From NCBI RefSeq assembly GCF_048773025.1, contig NW_027413959.1, positions 1,364,001 to 1,428,000 on the forward strand: 64,000 nt of DNA. Direction: 5' to 3'. The DNA comes from Camelus bactrianus (Eukaryota > Chordata > Mammalia > Artiodactyla > Camelidae). Each line of letters starts with the position of its first letter. Position 1 is the first letter of the stretch. Positions 50,951 through 62,165 of this stretch are shown here, piece after piece. Position numbers and translations under genes: made by a program. The notes under the pieces are model-generated. The model was not told where the DNA came from, did not search any database, and saw only the letters and a program-made list of their open reading frames with translations.

Positions 50951-53880
50951 AGGAGCCCTTCGAGTGTCTTCCCAGAGTCCCTCCCTGTGCGGGATGCCGG
51001 GGAAAGGAGGGGGTTGTGCTGGAAACGCAGGTAGCATCTAGTGCCTCCCCATGGACAGGGGAGGTAATTAGCGGACGTCCCCCTGCCAGGGAACACCTGT
51101 GACACCAGGCAGCTGCGTGGAGGGCGGCCCCGAACCTCCCCCACACAGTCAAACGTGTTCCGGAATTCTGAGTGTGGGGAGGTTCCGTCTTCTGTCTGCA
51201 GCACCCGGGATCTCTTAGGAGCCCTTCGAGTGTCTTCCCAGAGTCCCTCCCTGTGCGGGTTGCCGGGGAAAGTAGGGGGTTGTGCTGGAAACGCAGGTAG
51301 CATCTAGTCCCTCCCCATGGACAGGGGAGGTAATAAGCGGACTTCCACCTGCCAGGGAACACCTGTGACACAAGGCAGCTGCGTGGAGGGCGGCCCCGAA
51401 CCTCCCCCACACAGTCATCCGTGTTCCGGAATTCTGAGTGTGGGGAGGTTCCGTCTTCAGTCTGCAGCACCCGGGATCTCCTAGGAGCCATTCGAGTGTC
51501 TTCCCAGAGTCCCTCCCTGTGCGGGCTGCCGGGGAAAGTAGGGGGTTGTGCTGGAAACGCAGGTAGCATCTAGTGCCTCCCCATGGACAGGGGAGGTAAT
51601 TAGCGGACTTCCACCTGCCAGGGAACACCTGTGACACCAGTCAGCTGCGTGGAGGGCGGCCCTGAACCTCACCCACACAGTCACACGTGTTCCGGAATTC
51701 TGAGTGTGGGGAGGTTCCGTCTTCTGTCTGCAGCACCCGGGATCTCCTAGGAGCCATTCGAGTGTCTTCCCAGAGTCCCTCCCTGTGCGGGCTGTCGGGG
51801 AAAGGAAGGGGTTGTGCTGGAAGCGCAGGTAGCATCTAGTGCCTCCCCATGGACAGAGGAGGTAATTAGCGGACTTCCACCTGCCAGGGAACACCTGTGA
51901 CACCAGGCAGCTGCGTGGAGTGCGGCCCCGAACCTCACCCACACAGTCAACCGTGTTCCGGAATTCTGAGTGTGGGGAGGTTCCGTCTTCTGTCTGCAGC
52001 ACCCGGATTCTCCTAGGAGCCTTTCGAGTGTCTTCCCCCAGTCCTTCCCTCTGCGGGCTGCCGGGGAAAGGCGGGGGTTGAGCTGGAAAAGCAGGTAGCA
52101 TCTTGTGCCTCCCCATGGACAAGGGAGGTAATTAGCGGAATTCCCCCTGCCAGGGAACACCTGTGACACCAGGCAGCTGCGTGGAGGGCGGCCCAGAACC
52201 TCCCACACACAGTCAGCCGAGTTCCGGAATTCTAAGTGTGAGGAGGTTCCGTCTTCTGTCTGCAGCACCCGGGATCTCCTAGGAGCCCTTCGAGTGTCTT
52301 CCCCGAATCCCTCCCACTGCGGGCTGCCGGTGAAAGGCGGGGGTTGTGCTGGAAAAGCAGGTAGCATCTTGTGCCTCCCCATGGACAAGGGAGGTAATTA
52401 CCGGACTTCCCCCTGCCAGGGAACACCTGTGACACCAGGCAGCTGCGTGGAGGGCGGCCCCGAACCTCCCCCACACAGTCAGCCGTGTTCCGGAATTCTG
52501 AGTGTGGGGAGGTTCCGTCTTCTGTCTGCAACACCCGGGATCTCCTAGGAGCCCTTCGAGTGTCTTCCCAGAGTCCCTCCCTTTGCGGGTTGCCGGGGAA
52601 AGGAGGGGGTTGTGCTGGAAACGCAGGTAGCATCTAGTGCTTCCCCATGGACAGGGGAGGTAATTAGCGGACTTCCACCTGCCAGGGAACACCTGTGACA
52701 CCAGGCAGCTGCGTGGAGGGCCGCCCTGAACCTCACCCACACAGTCACACGTGTTCCGGAATTCTGAGTGTGGGGAGGTTCCGTCTTCTGTCTGCAGCAC
52801 CCGGGTTCTCCTAGGAGCCCTTCGAGTGTCTTCCCAGAATCCCTCCCTGTGCGGGCTGCCGGGGAAAGGCGGGGGTTGGGCTGGAAAAGCAGGTAGCATC
52901 TTGTGCCTCCCCATGGACAAGGGAGGTAATTAGCGGACTTCCCCCTGCCAGGGAACACCTGTGACACCAGGCAGCTGCGTGGAGGGCGGCCCCGAACCTC
53001 CCCCACACAGTCAGCCGTGTTCCGGAATTCTGAGGGTGGGGAGGTTCCGTCTTCTGTCTGCAGCACCCGGGATCTCCTAGGAGCCATTCGAGTGTCTTCC
53101 CAGAGTCCCTCCCTGTGCGGGTTGCCAGGGAAAGGAGGGGGTTGTGCTGGAAACACAGGTAGCATCTAGTGCCTCCCCATGGACAGGGGAGGTAATTAGC
53201 GGACTTCCACCTGCCAGGGAACACCTGTGACACCAGGCAGCTGCGTGGAGGGCGGCCCCGAACCTCCCCCACACAGTCAACCGTGTTCCGGAATTCTGAG
53301 TGTGGGGAGGTTCCGTCTTCTGTCTTCAGCACCCGGGATCTCCTAGGAGCCATTCGACTGTCTTCCCAGAGTCCCTCCCTGTGCGGGTTGCCGGGGAATG
53401 GAGGGGGTTGTGCTGGAAATGCAGGTAGCATCCAGTGCCTCCCCATGGACAGGGAAGGTAATTAGCGGACTTCCACCTGCCAGGGAACACCTGTGACACC
53501 AGGCAGATGCGTGGAGGGCGGCCCTGAACCTCACCCACACAGTCATACGTGTTCCAGAATTCTGAGTGTGGGGAGGTTCCGTCTTCTGTCTGCAGCACCC
53601 GGGTTCTCCTAGGAGCCATTCGAGTGTCTTCCCAGAGTCCTTCCCTGTGCGGGCTGCCGGGGAAAGGCGGGGGTTGGGCTGGAAAAGCAGGTTGCATCTT
53701 GTGCCTCCCCATGGACAAGGGAGGTAATTAGCGGACTTCCCCCTGCCAGGGAACACCTGTGACACCAGGCAGCTGCGTGGAGGGCGGCCCCGAACCTCCC
53801 CCACACAGTCAGCCGTGTTCCGGAATTCTGAGTGTGGGGAGGTTCCGTCTTCTGTCTGCAGCACCCGGGATCTCCTAGGA
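48030..53880. repeat. Eleven-monomer (2.9-kb) tandem duplication inside and after copy C
   Basis: About 48,030-50,954 and 50,955-53,880 match at an offset of 2,925-2,926 bp. Shared variants in order include GGGATGCCGGGG (about 48,066 and 50,992), CGGACGTCCCC, GTCTTCAGTCTGCAG, CACCAGTCAGC, CCGGATTCTCC, CAGCCGAGTTCC, TCTTCAGCACC (about 50,398 and 53,323) and GCATCCAGTGCC. Exchange points are approximate because the whole region is built from similar units. Confidence 0.84.
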
Positions 53881-54149
53881 GCCATTCGAGTGTCTTCCCA
53901 GAGTCCGTCCCTGTGCGGGCTGCCTGGGAAAGGAGGGGGTTGTGCTGGAAACGCAGGTAGCATCTAGTGCCTCCCCATGGACATGGGAGGTAATTAGCGG
54001 ACTTCCACCTGCCAGGGAACACCTGTGACACCAGGCAGCTGCGTGGAGGGCGGCCCCGAACCTCCCCCACACAGTAAACCGTGTTCCGGAATTCTGAGTG
54101 TGGGGAGGTTCCGTCTTCTGTCTGCAGCACCCGGGATCTCTTAGGAGCC

Positions 54150-57100
54150 CTTCGAGTTCTTCCCAGAGTCCCTCCCTGTGCGGGTTGCCGGGGAAAGGAG
54201 GGGGATGTGCTGGAAACGCAGGTAGCATCTAGTGCCTCCCCATGGACAGGGGAGGTAATTAGCGGACTTCAACCTGCCAGGGAACACCTGTGACACAAGG
54301 CAGCTGCGTGGAGGGCGGCCCCGAACCTCCCCCACACAGTCATCCGTGTTCCGGAATTCTGAGTGTGGGGAGGTTCCGTCTTCTATCTGCAGCACCCGGG
54401 ATCTCCTAGGAGCCATTCGAGTGTCTTCCCAGAGTCCCTCCCTGTGCGGGCTGCCGGGGAAAGGAGGGGGTTGTGCTGGAAACGCAGGTAGCATCTAGTG
54501 CCTCCCCATGGACAGGGGAGGTAATTAGCGGACTTCCACCTGCCAGGGAACACCTGTGACACCAGGCAGCTGCGTGGAGTGCGGCCCTGAACCTCACCCA
54601 CAGTCACACGTGTTCCGGAATTCTGAGTGTGGGGAGGTTCCGTCTTCTGTCTGCAGCACCCGGGTTCTCCTATGAGCCATTCGAGTGTCTTCCCAGAGTC
54701 CTTCCCTGTGCGGTCTGCCGGGGAAAGGCGGGGGTTGGGCTGGAAAAGCAGGTTGCATCTTGTGCCTCCCCATGGACAAGGGAGGTAATTAGCGGACTTC
54801 CCCCTGCCAGGGAACACCTGTGACACCAGGCAGCTGCGTGGAGGGCGGCCCCGAAACTCCCCCACACCATCAGCCGTGTTCCGGAATTCTGAGGGTGGGG
54901 AGGTTCCGTCTTCTGTCTGCAGCACCCGGGATCTCTTAGGAGCCCTTCTAGTTCTTCCCAGAGTCCCTCCCTGTGCGGGTTGCCGGGGAAAGGAGGGGGT
55001 TGTGCTGGAAACGCAGGTAGCATCTAGTGCCTCCCCATGGACAGGGGAGGTAATTAGCGGACTTCCACCTGCCAGGGAACACCTGTGACACAAGGCAGCT
55101 GCGTGGAGGGCGGCCCCGAACCTCCCCCACACAGTCATCCGTGTTCCGGAATTCTGAGTGTGGGGAGGTTCCGTCTTCTGTCTGCAGCACCCGGGATCTC
55201 CTAGGAGCCATTCGAGTGTCTTCCCAGAGTCCCTCCCTGTGCGGGCTGCCGGGGAAAGGAGGGGGTTGTGCTGGAAACGCAGGTAGCATCTAGTGCCTCC
55301 CCATGGACAGGGGAGGTAATTAGCGGACTTCCACCTGCCAGGGAACACCTGTGACACCAGGCAACTGCGTGGAGTGCGGCCCTGAACCTCACCCACAGTC
55401 ACACGTGTTCCGGAATTCTGAGTGTGGGGAGGTTCTGTCTTATGTCTGCAGCACCCGGGATCTCCTAGGAGCCATTCGAGTGTCTTCCCAGAGTCCCTCC
55501 CTGTGCGGGTTGCCGGGGAAAGGAGGGGGCTGTGCTGGAAACGCAGGTAGCATCTAGTGCCTCCCCATGGACAGGGGAGTTAATTAGCGGACTTCCACCT
55601 GCCAGGGATCACCTGTGACACCAGGCAGATGCGTGGAGGGCGGCCCCGAACCTCACACACACAGTCAACCATGTTCCGGAATTCTGAGTGTGGGGAGTTT
55701 CCGTCTTCTGTCTGCAGCACCCGGGATATCCTAGGAGCCCTTCGAGTGTCTTCCCAGAGTCCCTCCCTGTGCGGGTTGCCGGGGAAAGGAGGGGGTTGTG
55801 CTGGAAAAGCAGGTAGCATCTAGTGCCTCCCCATGGACAGGGGAGGTAATTAGCGGAATTCCACCTGCCAGGGAACACCTGTGACACCAGGCAGCTGCGT
55901 GGAAGGCGGCCCCGAACCTCCCCCACACAGTCAACCGTGTTCCGGAATTCTGAGTGTGGGGAGGTTCCGTCTTCTGTCTGCAGCACCCGGGATCTCCTAG
56001 GAGCCATTCGAGTGTCTTCCCAGAGTCCCTCCCTGTGCGGGCTGCCGGGGAAAGGAGGTAGTTGTGCTGGAAGCGCAGGTAGCATCTAGTGCCTCCCCAT
56101 GGACAGGGGAGGTAATTAGCGGACTTCCACTTGCCAGGGAACACCTGTGACACCAGGCAGCTGCGTGGAGGGCGGCCCTGAACCTCACCAACACAGTCAC
56201 ACGTGTTCCGGAATTCTGAGTGTGGGGAGGTTCCGTCTTCTGTCTGCAGCACCCGGGATCTCCTAGGAGCCATTCGAGTGTCTTCCCAGAGTCCCTCCCT
56301 GTGCGGGCTGCCGGGGAAAGGAGGGGGTTGTGCTGGAAACGCAGGTAGCATCTAGTGCCTCCCCATGGACAGGGGAGGTAATTAGCGGACTTCCACCTGC
56401 CAGGGAACACCTGTGACACCAGGCAGCTGCGTGGAGTGCGGCCCTGAACCTCACCCACAGTCACACGTGTTCCGGAATTCTGAGTGTGGGGAGGTTCCGT
56501 CTTCTGTCTGCAGCACCCGGGTTCTCCTAGGAGCCATTCGAGTGTCTTCCCAGAGTCCTACCCTGTGCGGGCTGCCGGGGAAAGGCGGGGGTTGGGCTGG
56601 AAAAGCAGGTTGCATCTTGTGCCTCCCCATGGACAAGGGAGGTAATTAGCGGACTTACCCCTGCCAGGGAACACCTGTGACACCAGGCAGCTGCGTGGAG
56701 GGCGGCCCCGAACCTCCCCCACACCATCAGCCGTGTTCCGGAATTCTGAGGGTGGGGAGGTTCCGTCTTCTGTCTGCAGCACCCGGGATCTCCTAGGAGC
56801 CATTCGAGTGTCTTCCCAGAGTCCCTCCCTGTGCGGGCTGCCGGGGAAAGGAGGGGGTTGTGCTGGAAACGCAGGTAGCATCTAGTGCCTCCCCATGGAC
56901 AGGGGAGGTAATTAGCGGACTTCCACCTGCCAGGGAACACCTGTGACACCAGGCAGCTGCGTGGAGGGCGGCCCCGAACCACCCCCACACAGTCAACCGT
57001 GTTCCGGAATTCTGAGTGTGGGGAGGTTCCGTCTTCTGTCTGCAGCACCCGGGATCTCCTAGGAGCCATTCGAGTGTCTTCCCAGAGTCCCTCCCTTTGC

Positions 57101-60100
57101 GGGCTGCCGGGGAAAGGAGGGGGTTGTGCTGGAAACGCAGGTAGCATCTAGTGCCTCCCGATGGACAGGGGAGGTAATTAGCGGACTTCCACCTGCCAGG
57201 GAACACCTGTGACACCAGGCAGCTGCGTGGAGTGCGGCCCTGAACCTCACCCACAGTCACACGTGTTCCGGAATTCTGAGTGTGGGGAGGTTCCGTCTTC
57301 TGTCTGCAGCACCCGGGTTCTCCTAGGAGCCATTCGAGTGTCTTCCCAGAGTCCTTCCCTGTGCGGGCTGCCGGGGAAAGGCGGGGGTTGGGCTGGAAAA
57401 GAAGGTTGCATCTTGTGCCTCCCCATGGACAAGGGAGGTAATTAGCGGACTTCCCCCTGCCAGGGAACACCTGTGACACCAGGCAGCTGCGTTTAGGGCG
57501 GCCCCGAACCTCCCCCACACCATCAGCCGTGTTCCGGAATTCTGAGGGTGGGGAGGTTCCGTCTTCTGTCTGCAGCACCCGGGATCTCCTAGGAGCCATT
57601 CGAGTGTCTTCCCAGAGTCCCTCCCTGTGCGGGCTGCCGGGGAAAGGAGGGGGTTGTGCTGGAAACGCAGGTAGCATCTAGTGCCTCCCCATGGACAGGG
57701 GAGGTAATTAGCGGACTTCCACCTGCCAGGGAACACCTGTGACACCAGGCAGCTGCGTGGAGGGCGGCCCCGAACCACCCCCACACAGTCAACCGTGTTC
57801 CGGAATTCTGAGTGTGGGGAGGTTCCGTCTTCTGTCTGCAGCACACGGGATCTCTTAGGAGCCCTTCGAGTTCTTCCCAGAGTCCCTCCCTGTGCGGGTT
57901 GCCGGGGAAAGGAGGGGGTTGTGCTGGAAACGCAGGTAGCATCTAGTGCCTCCCCATGGACAGGGGAGGTAATTAGCGGACTTCCACCTGCCAGGGAACA
58001 CCTGTGACACAAGGCAGCTGCGTGGAGGGCGGCCCCGAACCTCCCCCACACAGTCATCCGTGTTCCGGAATTCTGAGTGTGGGGAGGTTCCGTCTTCTGT
58101 CTGCAGCACCCGGGATCTCCTAGGAGCCATTCGAGTGTCTTCCCAGAGTCCCTCCCTGTGCGGGCTGCCGGGGAAAGGAGGGGGTTGTGCTGGAAACGTA
58201 GGTAGCATCTAGTGCCTCCCGATGGACAGGGGAGGTAATTAGCGGACTTCCACCTGCCAGGGAACACCTGTGACACCAGGCAGCTGCGTGGAGTGCGGCC
58301 CTGAACCTCACCCACAGTCACACGTGTTCCGGAATTCTGAGTGTGGGGAGGTTCTGTCTTATGTCTGCAGCACCCGGGATATCCTAGGAGCCATTCGAGT
58401 GTCTTCCCAGAGTCCCTCCCTGTGCGGGTTGCCGGGGAAAGGAGGGGGCTGTGCTGGAAACGCAGGTAGCATCTAGTGCCTCCCCATGGACAGGGGAGTT
58501 AATTAGCGGACTTCCACCTGCCAGTGAACACCTGTGACACCAGGCAGATGCGTGGAGGGCGGCCCCGAACCTCCCCCACACAGTCAACCGTGTTCCGGAA
58601 TTCTGAGTGTGGGGAGGTTCCGTCTTCTGTCTGCAGCACCCGGGATCTCTTAGGAGCCCTTCGAGTGTCTTCCCAGAGTCCCTCCCTGTGCGGGTTGCCG
58701 GGGAAAGGAGGGGGTTGTGCTGGAAACGCAGGTAGCATCTAGTGCCTCCCCATGGACAGGGGAGGTAATTAGCGGACTTCCACCTGCCAGGGAACACCTG
58801 TGACACAAGGCAGCTGCGTGGAGGGCGGCCCTGAACCTCCCCCACACAGTCAGCCGTGTTCCGGAATTCTGAGTGTGGGGAGGTTCCGTCTTCTGTCTGC
58901 AGCACCCGGGATCTCCTAGGAGCCATTCGAGTGTCTTCCCAGAGTCCCTCCCTGTGCGGGCTGCCGGGGAAAGGAGGTAGTTGTGCTGGAAACGCAGGTA
59001 GCATCTAGTGCCTCCCCATGGACGGGGGAGGTAATTACCGGACTTCCACTTGCCAGGGAACACCTGTGACACCAGGCAGCTGCGTGGAGGGCGGCCCTGA
59101 ACCTCACCAACACAGTCACACGTGTTCCGGAATTCTGAGTGTGGGGAGGTTCCGTCTTCTGTCTGTAGCACCCGGGATCTCCTAGGAGCCATTCGAGTGT
59201 CTTCCCAGAGTCCCTCCCTGTGCGGGCTGCCGGGGAAAGGAGGGGGTTGTGCTGGAAACGCAGGTAGCATCTAGTGCCTCCCCATGGACAGGGGAGGTAA
59301 TTAGCGGACTTCCACCTGCTAGGGAACACCTGTGACACCAGGCAGCTTCGTGGAGTGCGGCCCTGAACCTCATCCACACAGTCACACGTGTTCCGGAATT
59401 CTGAGCGTGGGGAGGTTCCGTCTTCTGTCTGCAGCACCCGGGATCTCCTAGGAGCCATTCGAGTGTCTTCCCAGAGTCCCTCCCTGTGCGGGCTGCCGGG
59501 GAAAGGAGGGGGTTGTGCTGGAAACGCAGGTAGCATCTAGTGCCTCCCCATGGACAGGGGAGGTAATTAGCGGACTTCCACCTGTCAGGGAACACCTGTG
59601 ACACCAGGCAGCTGCGTGGAGGGCGGCCCTGAACCTCACCCACACAGTCACACGTGTTCCGGAATTCTGAGTGTGGGGAGGTTCCGTCTTCTGTCTGCAG
59701 CACCCGGGTTCTCCTAGGAGCCCTTCGAGTGTCTTCTCAGAGTCCCTCCCTGTGCGGGCTGCCGGGGAAAGGCGGGGGTTGGGCTGGAAAAGCAGGTTGC
59801 ATCTTGTGCCTCCCCATGGACAAGGGAGGTAATTAGCGGATTTACCCCTGCCAGGGAACACCTGTGACACCAGGCATCTGCGTGGAGGGCGGCCCCGAAC
59901 CTCCCCCACACAGTCATCCGTGTTCCGGAATTCTGAGGGTGGGGAGGTTCCGTCTTCTGTCTGCAGCACCCGGGATCTCTTAGGAGCCATTCGAGTGTCT
60001 TCCCAGAGTCCCTCCCTGTGCGGGCTGCCGGGGAAAGGAGGGGGTTGTGCTGGAAACGCAGGTAGCATCTAGTGCCTCCCCATGGACAGGGGAGGTAATT

Positions 60101-60800
60101 AGCGGACTTCCACCTGCCAGGGAACACCTGTGACACCAGGCAGCTCCGTGGAGGGCGGCCCTGAACCTCACCCACAGTCACACGTGTTCCGGAATTCTGA
60201 GTGTGGGGAGGTTCCGTCTTCTGTCTGCAGCACCCGGGTTCTCCTAGGAGCCATTCGAGTGTCTTCCCAGAGTCCTTCCCTGTGCGGGCTGCCGGGGAAA
60301 GGCGGGGGTTGGGCTGGAAAAGAAGGTTGCATCTTGTGCCTCCCCATGGACAAGGGAGGTAATTAGCGGACTTCCCCCTGCCAGGGAACACCTGTGACAC
60401 CAGGCAGCTGCGTTTAGGGCGGCCCCGAACCTCCCCCACACCATCAGCCGTGTTCCGGAATTCTGAGGGTGGGGAGGTTCCGTCTTCTGTCTGCAGCACC
60501 CGGGATCTCCTAGGAGCCATTCGAGTGTCTTCCCAGAGTCCCTCCCTGTGCGGGCTGCCGGGGAAAGGAGGGGGTTGTGCTGGAAACGCAGGTAGCATCT
60601 AGTGCCTCCCCATGGACAGGGGAGGTAATTAGCGGACTTCCACCTGCCAGGGAACACCTGTGACACCAGGCAGCTGCGTGGAGGGCGGCCCCGAACCACC
60701 CCCACACAGTCAACCGTGTTCCGGAATTCTGAGTGTGGGGAGGTTCCGTCTTCTGTCTGCAGCACACGGGATCTCTTAGGAGCCCTTCGAGTTCTTCCCA
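54150..60800. repeat. Four monomers with a private TG deletion (CGAGTTCTTCCC type)
   Basis: GAGTGTCTTCCC is shortened to GAGTTCTTCCC near 54,154, 54,950, 57,869 and 60,790 (the second has CTAG for CGAG). All four are confined to HOR R. The last two are 2,921 bp apart, the HOR R period. With the CA deletion this defines the block as a separate lineage within the array. Confidence 0.85.
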
Positions 60801-61248
60801 GAGTCCCTCCCTGTGCGGGTTGCCGGGGAAAGTAGGGGGTTGTGCTGGAAACGCAGGTAGCATCTAGTGCCTCCCCATGGACAGGGGAGGTAATTAGCGG
60901 ACTTCCACCTGCCAGGGAACACCTGTGACACAAGGCAGCTGCGTGGAGGGCGGCCCCGAACCTCCCCCACACAGTCATCCGTGTTCCGGAATTCTGAGTG
61001 TGGGGAGGTTCCGTCTTCTGTCTGCAGCACCCGGGATCTCCTAGGAGCCATTCGAGTGTCTTCCCAGAGTCCCTCCCTGTGCGGGCTGCCGGGGAAAGGA
61101 GGGGGTTGTGCTGGAAACGCAGGTAGCATCTAGTGCCTCCCGATGGACAGGGGAGGTAATTAGCGGACTTCCACCTGCCAGGGAACACCTGTGACACCAG
61201 GCAGCTGCGTGGAGTGCGGCCCTGAACCTCACCCACAGTCACACGTGT
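54589..61248. repeat. Seven monomers with a private CA deletion (CCCACAGTCACACG)
   Basis: The usual CCCACACAGTCACACG is shortened by one CA in seven monomers, at about 54,598, 55,393, 56,455, 57,251, 58,313, 60,173 and 61,234. I saw this deletion nowhere else in the window. The spacing alternates between about three and four monomers, with one gap of seven, so the seven copies spread by block duplication from one mutated unit. Confidence 0.88.
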
Positions 61249-62165
61249 TCCGGAATTCTGAGTGTGGGGAGGTTCTGTCTTATGTCTGCAGCACCCGGGA
61301 TATCCTAGGAGCCATTCGAGTGTCTTCCCAGAGTCCCTCCCTGTGCGGGTTGCCGGGGAAAGGAGGGGGCTGTGCTGGAAACGCAGGTAGCATCTAGTGC
61401 CTCCCCATGGACAGGGGAGTTAATTAGCGGACTTCCACCTGCCAGGGAACACCTGTGACACCAGGCAGATGCGTGGAGGGCGGCCCCGAACCTCACACAC
61501 ACAGTCAACCATGTTCCGGAATTCTGAGTGTGGGGAGGTTCCGTCTTCTGTCTGCAGCACCCGGGATATCCTAGGAGCCCTTCGAGTGTCTTCCCAGAGT
61601 CCCTCACTGTGCGGGTTGCCGGGGAAAGGAGGGGGTTGTGCTGGAAATGCAGGTAGCATCTAGTGCCTCCCCATGGACAGGGGAGGTAATTAGCGGAATT
61701 CCACCTGCCAGGGAACACCTGTGACACCAGGCAGCTTCGTGGAAGGCGGCCCCGAACCTCCCCCACACAGTCAACCGTGTTCCGGAATTCTGAGTGTGGG
61801 GAGGTTCCGTCTTCTGTCTGCAGCACCCGGGATCTCTTAGGAGCCCTTCGAGTGTCTTCCCAGAGTCCCTCCCTGTGCGGGTTGCCGGGGAAAGGAGGGG
61901 GTTGTGCTGGAAACGCAGGTAGCATCTAGTGCCTCCCCATGGACAGGGGAGGTAATTAGCGGACTTCCACCTGCCAGGGAACACCTGTGACACAAGGCAG
62001 CTGCGTGGAGGGCGGCCCTGAACCTCCCCCACACAGTCAGCCGTGTTCCGGAATTCTGAGTGTGGGGAGGTTCCGTCTTCTGTCTGCAGCACCCGGGATC
62101 TCCTAGGAGCCATTCGAGTGTCTTCCCAGAGTCCCTCCCTGTGCGGGCTGCCGGGGAAAGGAGGT

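Larger units (their letters stand above)
53880..62165. repeat. Higher-order repeat R (11/12 monomers)
   Basis: Partly ordered block. About 57,209-58,560 matches 60,130-61,480 at 2,921 bp (11 monomers). About 58,560-60,060 matches 61,750-63,240 at 3,187 bp (12 monomers). About 55,360-56,090 matches 61,200-61,925 at 5,840 bp (22 monomers). The change from 2,921 to 3,187 means the middle copy lacks one monomer relative to the last. Two lineage-specific 2-bp deletions, described separately, make several units 264 bp and lower the spacing. Confidence 0.8.
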
